Shown: piece after piece, positions 43,713 to 51,021 of the stretch | Numbering within the stretch: the first letter of the stretch is position 1 | How the letters are laid out: each line of letters starts with the position of its first letter | Position numbers and translations under genes: made by a program | Assembly (NCBI RefSeq): GCF_003477885.1 | Contig: NZ_QUEE01000002.1 | Span: 186,001 to 250,000 of the forward strand | Length of the DNA: 64,000 bases | Origin: Lachnotalea sp. AF33-28 | GTDB taxonomy: Bacteria > Bacillota > Clostridia > Lachnospirales > Lachnospiraceae | Direction of reading: 5' to 3' | The notes under the pieces: generated by a model | Seen by the model: the letters and a program-made list of their open reading frames with translations, nothing else | Databases searched by the model: none | Told to the model about the DNA's origin: nothing

Positions 43713-44669
43713 ATGAATGTATCGGTATTAGGATATGGGCGCTGGGGCAGTTTCTTGGCATGGTATATGAATTCTATTGGCCATCATGTCACATTATATG
43801 GAAGGAAATCATCAGACAATTTCGCGCAGCTGGTTAAAACAAGACAAAACAGTTATGTAAAGCTCGACCCTGCGATCCGGCTTGTCAGCGAGCTTGATGA
43901 GGCATTGAAAAATCAATATATATTCATTTCTATTAATTCGCAAAATCTGCGCATGTTAATGCAGGAAATTTCAAAATACGATTTAAAAGATAAGACGATT
44001 GTATTATGTATGAAGGGAATAGAAGAATATTCAGGAAAGCGTTTAACAGAGGTTGCGGCGGAATATGTAGAAAATATAAATTCTGTTGCCATCTGGGTGG
44101 GACCGGGACACATACAGGATTTTGTCACTGGTATACCCAACTGTATGCTTGTTGACGCATACAATGATTCGCTGAAAAAGGAGCTCGCTCAATTACTAAA
44201 CAGCAGGTTAATTCGCATCTATATTGGGACTGATGTAATCGGAAATGAGATCGGAGCAGCAGCAAAAAATGCCTATGGTATTGCGGCAGGCATGCTGGAT
44301 GCTTTGGGGTATGGCAGTTTAAAAGGCGCGATGATTGTCCGTTCTGCGGTTGAAGTATCGCGTTTAGTGGAAAGTCTGGGCGGTTCCATTAGAAGCGTTT
44401 ATGGTTTATGCTTTCTGGGAGAATGTGAAACCACCTTTTTCTCGAAGTACAGCAATAACAGGCTGTTTGGTGAAAATTTTATAAACGGTATAGAGACAAA
44501 TAAACTGTGTGAAGGAATTTATACGGTTAAAGCGCTCTGCCGTTTAGCTGAAACGTCCGGTATTGAGATGCCAATCTGCCAGTCACTGAATGATATACTG
44601 CAGAAAAAGATAGAGGCTCAAACTGCGTTTTCAAATCTGTTTTTACGGTCGATGAAGGAGGAATTCTGA
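43713..44669 (+). CDS. NAD(P)H-dependent glycerol-3-phosphate dehydrogenase-like protein
   Basis: A 318-residue GpsA-family protein. The Rossmann loop is GYGRWGSFLA (Gly7, 9, 12) and the catalytic Lys is Lys185 in GAAAKNAYGIAAGM; the C-terminal helical domain has GLCFLGECETTFFSKYSNNR, the GpsA glycerol-phosphate site region. It should reduce dihydroxyacetone phosphate for phospholipid synthesis, or a related substrate. GGAGAG precedes the ATG. Composition is clearly more AT-rich than the surroundings and it follows gene debris, so it may have been acquired; another gpsA elsewhere in the genome is likely. Confidence 0.85.
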   Translation: MNVSVLGYGRWGSFLAWYMNSIGHHVTLYGRKSSDNFAQLVKTRQNSYVKLDPAIRLVSELDEALKNQYIFISINSQNLRMLMQEISKYDLKDKTIVLCMKGIEEYSGKRLTEVAAEYVENINSVAIWVGPGHIQDFVTGIPNCMLVDAYNDSLKKELAQLLNSRLIRIYIGTDVIGNEIGAAAKNAYGIAAGMLDALGYGSLKGAMIVRSAVEVSRLVESLGGSIRSVYGLCFLGECETTFFSKYSNNRLFGENFINGIETNKLCEGIYTVKALCRLAETSGIEMPICQSLNDILQKKIEAQTAFSNLFLRSMKEEF

Positions 44670-44699
44670 AAGTTACCGTTCAGAGATACCGATAAAGAA

Positions 44700-44849
44700 G
44701 CGTAAGACAGGGCAGGGTATATTCCTCATAGGGATCCCTTGAAGCCCGCCGGTACTTATGCTGTGTTTTTTGCAGCATTAGTACCGTTGCGCGCTTCACG
44801 GAGCGAGAGCGTGTCCCAATGAGGAATATACCCTGCCCTGTCTTACGCG
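44700..44849. repeat. 150-bp element with 35-bp near-perfect inverted arms
   Basis: Arms at 44700-44734 and 44815-44849 are complementary at 34 of 35 bases. Between them is a second stem (GGTACTTATGCTG with CAGCATTAGTACC, one mismatch). The whole could fold as a long hairpin RNA or cruciform. No protein is encoded. It directly follows the gpsA-like gene. Confidence 0.9.
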
Positions 44850-44917
44850 GGAACTTTACGATAGCAGCGAACAATAACATACCGATAAATCATCAGCATA
44901 TGTTTTGAGGTTCTGTC

Positions 44918-44946
44918 TCGACATTTGCCCCAACCTCTGCTATACT
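44918..44946 (+). promoter_or_regulatory. Promoter of pyrF
   Basis: TCGACA (44918-44923), 17-base spacer, TATACT (44941-44946) preceded by TGC as an extended -10. Confidence 0.65.
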
Positions 44947-44948
44947 GA

Positions 44949-44987
44949 ATCTGGCAGGCGGACAGTAGTCTGTTCCCCCCAGATTTT
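44949..44987 (+). terminator. Possible attenuator in the pyrF leader
   Basis: ATCTGG..GGACAG-TAGT-CTGTTCC..CCAGAT forms a stem starting just 3 bases after the -10, followed by only four T. It could prematurely end or delay transcription before pyrF. Confidence 0.4.
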
Positions 44988-44997
44988 AAAGAATAAG

Positions 44998-45044
44998 CGC
45001 ACCAAAGATGTACGCAGGTCACCGACCCAAAGTCGCTGACGATG
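44998..45044 (+). repeat. Single double-hairpin leader repeat before pyrF
   Basis: Stem 1 GCGCAC..GTACGC, linker AG, stem 2 GTCACCGAC-CCAAA-GTCGCTGAC, then GATGAAAGGAG as the ribosome binding site. The sequence is diverged but the two stems and AGGTCA core are kept. Confidence 0.75.
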
Positions 45045-45061
45045 AAAGGAGAATATTTATC

Positions 45062-46021
45062 ATGTCAATGGACCGATTGATCAAAAAAATAGTGGAATTT
45101 CAAAATCCGACTGTAGCGGGGCTGGATCCGAAGCTGGATTATGTGCCGGAATATATAAAAGAACAAGCTTTTGCACAGTACGGCAACACGCTGGAAGGCG
45201 CGGCGGCCGCATTGCTTGCATTTAATAAAGGGCTGATCGACGCCCTGTATGATATTGTGCCGGCGGTGAAACCGCAGGCGGCCTACTATGAGATGTATGG
45301 ATGGCAGGGAATGAAGACTATGGCGGAGACAGTGGCTTATGCTAAGAGCAAAGGCATGTTCGTGATTCTGGACGGCAAACGTAATGATATTGGCAGCACT
45401 ATGGAAGCCTATGCCATAGCGCATCTGGGTATGACGGATGTGAACGGGCAGAGCTGCGCGGCATTTGGAGCCGACTGCCTGACCGTGAACGGATATCTTG
45501 GAACGGATGGAATCGCGCCGCTGCTCAAGTGCTGCAGTGAGTATGATAAGGGCATCTTTGTTCTGGCGAAGACTTCCAACCCGTCGTCAGGAGAACTCCA
45601 GGACCGGCGGATCGACGGCAAGGCTGTTTATGAAATCATGGCGGAGCGCTGTGAAGAATGGGGCGCGCAGGCCATGGGAGAGTACGGATACGGCTGTGTG
45701 GGCGCAGTGGTCGGCGCTACCTATCCGGATCAGCTTAAGGAACTTCGTGCAAAGGCTCCTTCCGTCTTTTTCCTGGTACCCGGTTACGGTGCACAGGGCG
45801 GCGGTGCCAAAGATGTAAGCTATGCCTTTGACAAAAATGGCCTTGGCGCGGTGATCAATTCCTCCCGGGGGATTATGTGTGCCTATAAGAAAGAAGGCTG
45901 CCCGGAAACGGAGTACGCAATGGCGGCGAGAAGAGAAGCGCTGCGCATGAAGGAAGATATCGCCAGTGTGATACCTGCCATCCGGCTGCAACAGGCAAAC
46001 TGTGCAGGCTCTGTTATGTAG
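45062..46021 (+). CDS. pyrF: Orotidine 5'-phosphate decarboxylase
   Basis: A 319-residue enzyme for the last step of UMP synthesis, of the longer subfamily found in clostridia and mycobacteria. The catalytic Asp-Lys-Asp set is DGKRNDIGST (Asp104, Lys106, Asp109); the phosphate-binding end is VPGYGAQGGGAKDV. I use the ATG at 45062 (AAAGGAG upstream) because an earlier in-frame start would lie in the hairpin element. It is monocistronic here, not beside the other pyr genes. Its leader has a possible attenuator plus a double hairpin, suggesting post-initiation control. Confidence 0.94.
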   Translation: MSMDRLIKKIVEFQNPTVAGLDPKLDYVPEYIKEQAFAQYGNTLEGAAAALLAFNKGLIDALYDIVPAVKPQAAYYEMYGWQGMKTMAETVAYAKSKGMFVILDGKRNDIGSTMEAYAIAHLGMTDVNGQSCAAFGADCLTVNGYLGTDGIAPLLKCCSEYDKGIFVLAKTSNPSSGELQDRRIDGKAVYEIMAERCEEWGAQAMGEYGYGCVGAVVGATYPDQLKELRAKAPSVFFLVPGYGAQGGGAKDVSYAFDKNGLGAVINSSRGIMCAYKKEGCPETEYAMAARREALRMKEDIASVIPAIRLQQANCAGSVM

Positions 46022-46042
46022 GCTGTCCCTGTAAACTGCTTG

Positions 46043-46071
46043 TTGACAATCCGTATAATTTGATATATTAT
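46043..46071 (+). promoter_or_regulatory. Promoter of thiT
   Basis: TTGACA (46043-46048), 17-base spacer, TATTAT (46066-46071). Confidence 0.75.
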
Positions 46072-46077
46072 AAGAAG

Positions 46078-46120
46078 GCGCAACAGATGTGAGTATGTCA
46101 TTGACCGAATGGCTGGTGAT
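46078..46120 (+). repeat. Degenerate double-hairpin leader element before the TPP riboswitch
   Basis: GCGCAACAGATGTGAGTATG then GTCATTGACC-GAAT-GGCTGGTGAT. It aligns well with the pyrF leader element, but the core is TATGTCA instead of AGGTCA. Unlike the others it does not abut a start codon. Confidence 0.4.
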
Positions 46121-46149
46121 ATATTATACAAAAAGAAAAAATGAATATA

Positions 46150-46234
46150 AATGCTAGGGGAGCTGTAACAGGCTGAGAGATGTAAATTGACCCTCATTAC
46201 TTGAACCGGATAATACCGGCGTAAGGAAGCAAAT
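46150..46234 (+). promoter_or_regulatory. TPP riboswitch (THI element)
   Basis: Contains the diagnostic CTAGGGGAGC, CTGAGAG, GACCCT, ACTTGAACCGGATAATACC and GGCGTAAGGAAGC blocks in the right order. It binds thiamine pyrophosphate and represses the thiamine transporter gene downstream. Confidence 0.95.
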
Positions 46235-46249
46235 GAGAAAGCTTACTAT

Positions 46250-46281
46250 ATGCCCCCCTTGCATCTATGCGAAGGAGGCAT
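46250..46281 (+). promoter_or_regulatory. Ribosome-binding-site sequestering stem (thiT expression platform)
   Basis: ATGCCCCCCTTGCA pairs with TGCGAAGGAGGCAT at 12 of 14 positions around a TCTA loop, burying the Shine-Dalgarno (46271-46278). No T run follows, so control is probably translational. Confidence 0.75.
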
Positions 46282-46286
46282 TTTTT

Positions 46287-46961
46287 ATGTTTGATTTTTT
46301 TATTAAGACCGTAGTGGATGAGTATGGGGACACGACCTATTTACCCACGACGGCAGGCTATGTGGCTCTGATTTTAATCGTTGCTGCGATTCTGGTTATA
46401 GCTGTGGCTCTAAGCAACAAGAAAAAGAAAACAGTGGACACGAAGCAGCTGGTATTCTGTGCGGTAGCCATGGGGCTGGCAACGGTGACATCCTTTATGA
46501 AGGTGTACAGCTTCCCGTTCGGAGGTTCGATCACGCTGTTAAGCATGTTTTTCATCTGCCTGCCCGGCTATTGGTATGGCCTTAAGACCGGCCTTATGAC
46601 GGCGGTGGCCTACGGTATTCTGCAGCTGATTGTGGATCCCTATGTGCTCTACCCGGCGCAGCTGATCGTGGATTACATATGCGCATTTGGCGCTCTGGGC
46701 CTGTCAGGGCTGTTCTGCCAGAAAAAGAACGGCCTGATTAAAGGATATCTTCTGGGAGTATGCGGCCGTTATGTGTTTGCTGTGATTTCCGGCTGGATCT
46801 TTTTTGGCATGTATGCCTGGGAGGGATGGGCTCCACTGCCTTATTCACTGGCATACAACGCATGTTATATTTTTGGTGAAGCGGCCATCACTCTGGTGTT
46901 GATTGCCATTCCGGCGGTATCCAAGGGCCTGATGCAGGTAAAGAAAACAGCGCTTCAATAA
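46287..46961 (+). CDS. thiT: Thiamine-specific ECF transporter S component
   Basis: A 224-residue membrane protein with about six helices that binds thiamine and works with the shared EcfAA'T energy module. The central signature GLATVTSFMKVYSFPFGGSITLLSMFFICLPG, loop WYGLKTGLMTAVAYG and the motif GRYVFAVISG are typical of ThiT. The ATG at 46287 is chosen because the strong GAAGGAGG lies just before it. Control by the TPP riboswitch upstream confirms the substrate. A perfect terminator follows. Confidence 0.95.
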   Translation: MFDFFIKTVVDEYGDTTYLPTTAGYVALILIVAAILVIAVALSNKKKKTVDTKQLVFCAVAMGLATVTSFMKVYSFPFGGSITLLSMFFICLPGYWYGLKTGLMTAVAYGILQLIVDPYVLYPAQLIVDYICAFGALGLSGLFCQKKNGLIKGYLLGVCGRYVFAVISGWIFFGMYAWEGWAPLPYSLAYNACYIFGEAAITLVLIAIPAVSKGLMQVKKTALQ

Positions 46962-46966
46962 ATTAT

Positions 46967-47011
46967 AATAAAGTCTCAAGGCATGATTCAGATCTGCCTT
47001 GAGACTTTATT
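46967..47011 (+). terminator. Terminator of thiT
   Basis: AATAAAGTCTCAAGGCA pairs perfectly with TGCCTTGAGACTTTATT around an 11-base loop. The stem's own TTTATT acts as the T-rich side. Confidence 0.85.
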
Positions 47012-47137
47012 AGAGTAAAACCGGAGAATAAATAAGAAAAGAATTACAAAAAAATGATAGGCAGTATAATCTAATGAATAAAAATAAGGACAGTCCTTAA
47101 GACTATCCCTGTTCTTGAATACGGTTATACAAACGGA

Positions 47138-47208
47138 AGCAAATGACGGGAATCGAACCCGCGTATCCAGCTTGGGAAGCTGGTGTTCTGCCATTGAACT
47201 ACATTTGC
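47138..47208 (-). tRNA. tRNA-Gly (anticodon CCC)
   Basis: On the minus strand the 71 bases fold as a cloverleaf: acceptor GCAAATG/CATTTGC, D arm with TAGTTCAATGGCAGAA, anticodon stem CCAGC/GCTGG with loop TTCCCAA (anticodon CCC), T arm GCGGGTTCGATTCCCGT, and discriminator U. CCA is not encoded. Confidence 0.95.
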
Positions 47209-47227
47209 AATTACTGCCACGAAGAAT

Positions 47228-47256
47228 ATTATAATACAGACAATTGCGTTTGTCCA
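47228..47256 (-). promoter_or_regulatory. Promoter of tRNA-Gly
   Basis: On the minus strand TGGACA (47256-47251), 17-base spacer, TATAAT (47233-47228), with the tRNA 5' end 19 bases downstream. Confidence 0.8.
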
Positions 47257-47263
47257 GCAGATT

Positions 47264-48034
47264 TTACAAAAATTCCGTCATGTTTTTACGGTACCACAGA
47301 GGCATATGATTTCTCTGGCAGGCGGGGTTCTCACGTTCCTTAATGGCTATGGTGCGGTGGAAGATTTTCCAGAGCGTAACATAGACATCTTCATTTTCTG
47401 TTTTTTCACACAGCGCTTCCCACTCTGTGCCTTTAGTATCCATCAGCACCCAGGGCCGGCCGCTCTCGTGAACCGCGGCGAGGCGGCGGTTTTCGTCATA
47501 GATCATCCAGTTTTCACCGGAGAAACGGTCGGCAAAATGCGGAGCGACCAATGGGACCACATTGCATTTGGGCGCGATCTTGCCCAGCAGAATTCCATTA
47601 TTTAACTCGATAAAACGAATGAACTCCACGAACAGATGCTGTTCACCGGATACTTTTCGGTTTAATTCAAAGATACGGGCAACCGATGGATTCCCCAGCA
47701 TATTTACAATGCGGGCGCCGTATTTGAAGCCATCAATCAAAAAGCGGTAGGCTGCATCGGCTTTATCCGGCTGATCGGACATGACCGCCTTATACATCAT
47801 GTGATAGGCTTCGCCGGATATCTTCATCTGAACCGATCGGGCTACCTTAACCGCTTTTTCGTAATCGGTATTCACTTCACGGTATTGAGCAAAGAGCTCC
47901 AGATTGTCCTCGCCGTTTATGACCAGCTTTACGTTATCATGGCCGAGCCGGCTTGCCCATGCGTCATAGATCGCGGTATAGATGCCGTCCGGCGTATCCT
48001 CACATAAAAATATGGTCTTCATAGGTGTGCTCAT
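47264..48034 (-). CDS. Probable DNA metabolism protein (TIGR03915/DUF4130 type)
   Basis: A 256-residue protein of the family that always accompanies the radical SAM protein encoded upstream. Recognisable pieces are FLCEDTPDGIYTAIYDAW at the start, the central segment with FIRFIELNNGILLGKIAPKC, and HFADRF followed by ENWMIYDENRRLAAVH. In other genomes this domain can be fused to a uracil-DNA-glycosylase-like domain, hence the DNA-repair assignment. It begins at the ATG at 48034, overlapping the previous stop by 4 bases, with GGGAGG upstream. Biochemistry is not established. Confidence 0.9.
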   Translation of the reverse strand: MSTPMKTIFLCEDTPDGIYTAIYDAWASRLGHDNVKLVINGEDNLELFAQYREVNTDYEKAVKVARSVQMKISGEAYHMMYKAVMSDQPDKADAAYRFLIDGFKYGARIVNMLGNPSVARIFELNRKVSGEQHLFVEFIRFIELNNGILLGKIAPKCNVVPLVAPHFADRFSGENWMIYDENRRLAAVHESGRPWVLMDTKGTEWEALCEKTENEDVYVTLWKIFHRTIAIKERENPACQRNHMPLWYRKNMTEFL

Positions 48035-49431
48035 CCCACTACCTCCCAGGAATCCATTTGGAAATCATCGAACAGGGATAACTGACGGTAGGTCATATCA
48101 TTTTCGATGCTCCATGTCTTTTTTTTATCATTGTCGATCAGATTGTGAGTGATAAAGTTTTCTTCCAGCCGTATTCTGTACATCATGCGGCCCTGGCAGG
48201 TGATGAAGTATACGGCGCGCTTTAAGACGACTCCCAGACGCTTGATGTCATCAAAATCCAGGACTGCATATCTTCTGGCTTTCATGATGCGCTGCGCGGA
48301 TTTGACGCCGATGCCCGGCACCCTAAGAAGAGTGTAATAGTCTGCTTTGTTGATTTCCACCGGAAAGCACTCCAGATGGCGTACTGCCCAGTCACATTTG
48401 GGATCCAGAAATACATTGAAATTCGGCTTTTCTTCCGAAAGCAGCTCTGTTGACTGAAAACCGTAAAAACGCAGCAGCCAGTCAGCCTGATACAGCCTGT
48501 GCTCTCTAAGCAGAGGCGGCTTTTGTCCCAGTGCGGGAAGTTCTTTGTCCTCGTTGATCGGAATATAAGCTGAGTAAAACACTCTTTTCAGGTCATAATT
48601 CTTATAGAGTGCTTCCGCAACCGATACAATCTGATAGTCACTCTCAGGAGTCGCCCCGATGATCATCTGCGTGCTCTGGCCGGCCGGAACGAAATGCGGC
48701 TGTTCCCGGCGCACGGTCAGCGCCCTCTGCTTGGTGGCGGTGATCCCGTTGGGCGTCAGCAGCTGGCGCTCTTTGTCCGGCAGAGCCATCAGCTGATCGC
48801 CGCTTAACAGGCGGTCGGCCCGGATTCCGTTCTGGATCTGGCGTATGGGTGCAAGGATATTTTTACGGTTTTTATGGGGAGCGAGCCTGCGGAGGCTCTC
48901 TGCGGTGGGCAGTTCCAGGTTTATGCTCATCCGGTCGGCCAGATATCCAACTTTCTCGATCAGCTCAGGGTCTGCGCCGGGGATTGCCTTTACATGGATA
49001 TAACCGTTGAAACGGTATTCCACCCGCAGCTTTTCCAGCGCCTGCCGCATCAGTTCCATCGTATAGTTCGGGCTTTTCAGAATGCCGGAGCTTAAGAACA
49101 GCCCCTCGATGTAATTCCTGCGGTAAAACTCTATGGTGAGCATACAGACCTCATCCGGAGTAAAGGAAGTGCGCACCACATCGTTGGAAGAGCGGTTGAT
49201 ACAGTATTTGCAGTCAAAGATACATTCATTGGTATAGAGAATCTTAAGCAGGGAGATACACCTGCCGTCCGCCGCAAAGCTGTGGCAGATCCCGCAGGCC
49301 GACGCGCTTCCGATGGTGCCTTTTTCTCCTTTGCGGTCCACTCCGCTGCTGGTGCATGCGACGTCATATTTGGCGGCGTCCGATAAGATCTCCAGTTTTC
49401 TCTCTATGGTCAGGTCCTGTGTCACTAACAT
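48031..49431 (-). CDS. Putative DNA modification/repair radical SAM protein (TIGR03916 type)
   Basis: A 466-residue radical SAM enzyme. The cluster motif CIFDCKYC (Cys70, Cys74, Cys77) binds the 4Fe-4S cluster that cleaves S-adenosylmethionine. An N-terminal Cys set (CGICH at 46-50) may hold further metal. Near the C-terminus, LLRVPGIGVKSAQRIMKARR (about 375-395) is a helix-hairpin-helix DNA-binding motif. Together with the downstream partner it is believed to act on damaged or modified DNA; the reaction is unknown. Its promoter carries two LexA-like boxes, which supports an SOS role. Confidence 0.93.
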   Translation of the reverse strand: MLVTQDLTIERKLEILSDAAKYDVACTSSGVDRKGEKGTIGSASACGICHSFAADGRCISLLKILYTNECIFDCKYCINRSSNDVVRTSFTPDEVCMLTIEFYRRNYIEGLFLSSGILKSPNYTMELMRQALEKLRVEYRFNGYIHVKAIPGADPELIEKVGYLADRMSINLELPTAESLRRLAPHKNRKNILAPIRQIQNGIRADRLLSGDQLMALPDKERQLLTPNGITATKQRALTVRREQPHFVPAGQSTQMIIGATPESDYQIVSVAEALYKNYDLKRVFYSAYIPINEDKELPALGQKPPLLREHRLYQADWLLRFYGFQSTELLSEEKPNFNVFLDPKCDWAVRHLECFPVEINKADYYTLLRVPGIGVKSAQRIMKARRYAVLDFDDIKRLGVVLKRAVYFITCQGRMMYRIRLEENFITHNLIDNDKKKTWSIENDMTYRQLSLFDDFQMDSWEVVG

Positions 49432-49512
49432 ACTTTACCTCGCTTTAATGCCGGCGGCATAATTGTAATTGCGGAATCCGGTCGCACTGCCTCAACACTT
49501 TGACGGACGGTG

Positions 49513-49526
49513 CGCACATATGTTCT
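49513..49526. promoter_or_regulatory. LexA (SOS) box near the transcription start
   Basis: CGCACATATGTTCT matches the Firmicutes LexA consensus CGAACRNRYGTTCG at 12 of 14 positions. It sits 7-20 bases downstream of the minus-strand -10 of the radical SAM operon. Confidence 0.6.
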
Positions 49527-49532
49527 TACTTT

Positions 49533-49561
49533 AATATAGCACATATAGCAGCGGTTTTCAA
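49533..49561 (-). promoter_or_regulatory. Promoter of the radical SAM/TIGR03915 operon
   Basis: On the minus strand TTGAAA (49561-49556), 17-base spacer, TATATT (49538-49533), about 100 bases before the start codon. Confidence 0.7.
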
Positions 49562-49568
49562 GATGAAA

Positions 49569-49582
49569 CGAATATTTGTTCG
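49569..49582. promoter_or_regulatory. Second LexA (SOS) box
   Basis: CGAATATTTGTTCG matches CGAACRNRYGTTCG at all but one or two positions. It lies directly upstream of the minus-strand -35. The remaining bases to 49817 show only a TATAAT (49747-49752) without a partner -35. Confidence 0.65.
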
Positions 49583-49817
49583 CGGGGTTACTGCTCACGC
49601 TGTCGTAAACGTCCCGCTCTGCGCTGCTTTATCGGCAGCTCTTAACCGCAACGTCAGCGGCGCAGTCTGGCATGGGGGATAAGGGTGCAGCATAAGCAGC
49701 CAAATAAAGTAGAAAGCCGTAAGCAGGTATGATAAAATGGAGATACTATAATTTTGATGGCATGTTAGGGCAGGGACCGTTGAAATGCCCCGCTCATGCA
49801 TGTAAAAGGAGATGAAT

Positions 49818-50954
49818 ATGCGCGTTCGATATATGATCGTTCAGGCAGTTCTGGTGCTGCCGCTATGGATATATTTGTATTTTTATTTCAGAAGAATGGC
49901 AGTCCTGCTTATAGGGCATCGTCATAAAGCTTTCGGCAGGCTGACAGCCGTGATTTTGTCAGCCGCAGCCGCCTTGCCGGCGGCCAACATCTGGGGGATG
50001 TGGGCGCTGGTCGTGCTGCATATTGCCGGAACTGCCGCAGCGGTGGATCTTGCGCGGCTCATTCTGGTAAAAGTGTTTCATATAAAAAGCAGGAGAGGCC
50101 ATATCCTGTATTGCAGCGGTCTGATCCCGATACTGCTGACGGTTCTGATCTTAAGCTACGGATATGTGAACATGCAGCATGTGACGGAAACCGGTTATAC
50201 AATCGTGACCGGGAAAGAACTCCGTGAAGAAGGCTATACCGCAGCGTTCCTCTCTGATCTGCATTTCGGAACTACCATGGATAAAGATACGCTGTCGGTA
50301 TATTGCGGCCGTATCGGGGAGAACCGTCCGGATTTTGTGATTTTGGGCGGCGATATTGTGGATGAACGGACGAATTTGGAACAGGTGAGGGAGGCCTTTG
50401 AAACGCTGGCGCAGATACCGGCTCCGTTAGGAATTTATTATGTATACGGCAATCATGATAAAGGAAGATATGCGGCGGACTGTGGATATACGGAAGAGCA
50501 GCTTAGAGAAGCTGTAGCTGGCACCGGGATACGGATTCTGGAAGATGAGACGGTCGAGCTGAACCGGGAACTGACGCTGACCGGCCGCGCGGATCGCTCT
50601 GATGCATACTACACGGGCATTGTGAGAATCGGTGCGGGAGCGCTTTTAGAAGGGGAGAGCGGGGAAGGCTTTCATATACTGGCGGATCACCAGCCAAACA
50701 GCCTGAAGGACAATGCGCTTGCCGGATACGATCTCATGCTGTCGGGCCATACGCATGCCGGCCAGATCTGGCCGGTGGGGCTGCTCACAGAGTTATTCGG
50801 CAGAGACACGAGAAATTACGGATACGAGCGGATTGGAGGTATGGATCTGATCGTGTCTTCAGGAATCGCAGGCTGGGGTTATCCTTTCCGTACCGGTAAG
50901 CATTGCGAGTATGTGATTGTCCGCATTCGGACAGGAGAGGAGATGCAGCAGTAA
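49818..50954 (+). CDS. Membrane-anchored metallophosphoesterase
   Basis: A 378-residue calcineurin-like phosphoesterase. Three N-terminal helices (about 5-22, 37-60, 65-85) and a fourth (about 97-118) anchor it; the catalytic domain outside or under the membrane has the two-metal motifs SDLHFGTTMD, LGGDIVDE, YGNHDKG and LSGHTHAGQIW in order. YaeI/YkuE relatives hydrolyse lipid A intermediates or phosphodiesters in cell-wall metabolism; the substrate here is unknown. I prefer the ATG at 49818, six bases after GGAG, to the ATG at 49812. It has its own strong bidirectional terminator. Confidence 0.9.
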   Translation: MRVRYMIVQAVLVLPLWIYLYFYFRRMAVLLIGHRHKAFGRLTAVILSAAAALPAANIWGMWALVVLHIAGTAAAVDLARLILVKVFHIKSRRGHILYCSGLIPILLTVLILSYGYVNMQHVTETGYTIVTGKELREEGYTAAFLSDLHFGTTMDKDTLSVYCGRIGENRPDFVILGGDIVDERTNLEQVREAFETLAQIPAPLGIYYVYGNHDKGRYAADCGYTEEQLREAVAGTGIRILEDETVELNRELTLTGRADRSDAYYTGIVRIGAGALLEGESGEGFHILADHQPNSLKDNALAGYDLMLSGHTHAGQIWPVGLLTELFGRDTRNYGYERIGGMDLIVSSGIAGWGYPFRTGKHCEYVIVRIRTGEEMQQ

Positions 50955-50957
50955 TAT

Positions 50958-51010
50958 GGAAGAGAGAAGGAAAAGCGGCGTATATGACTGCTTTTCCTTC
51001 TCTCTTCTAT
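50958..51010. terminator. Bidirectional terminator
   Basis: GAAGAGAGAAGGAAAAGC pairs with GCTTTTCCTTCTCTCTTC across a 13-base loop between convergent genes. The stem is 18 bp and A/T-rich at both sides. Confidence 0.85.
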
Positions 51011-51021
51011 AGTACTGCCAA

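Noticed and set aside
47138..47208. tRNA-Gly as an attachment site of an integrated element
   Set aside because: There is no integrase gene or repeated tRNA 3' end near it; both neighbours are ordinary chromosomal genes.
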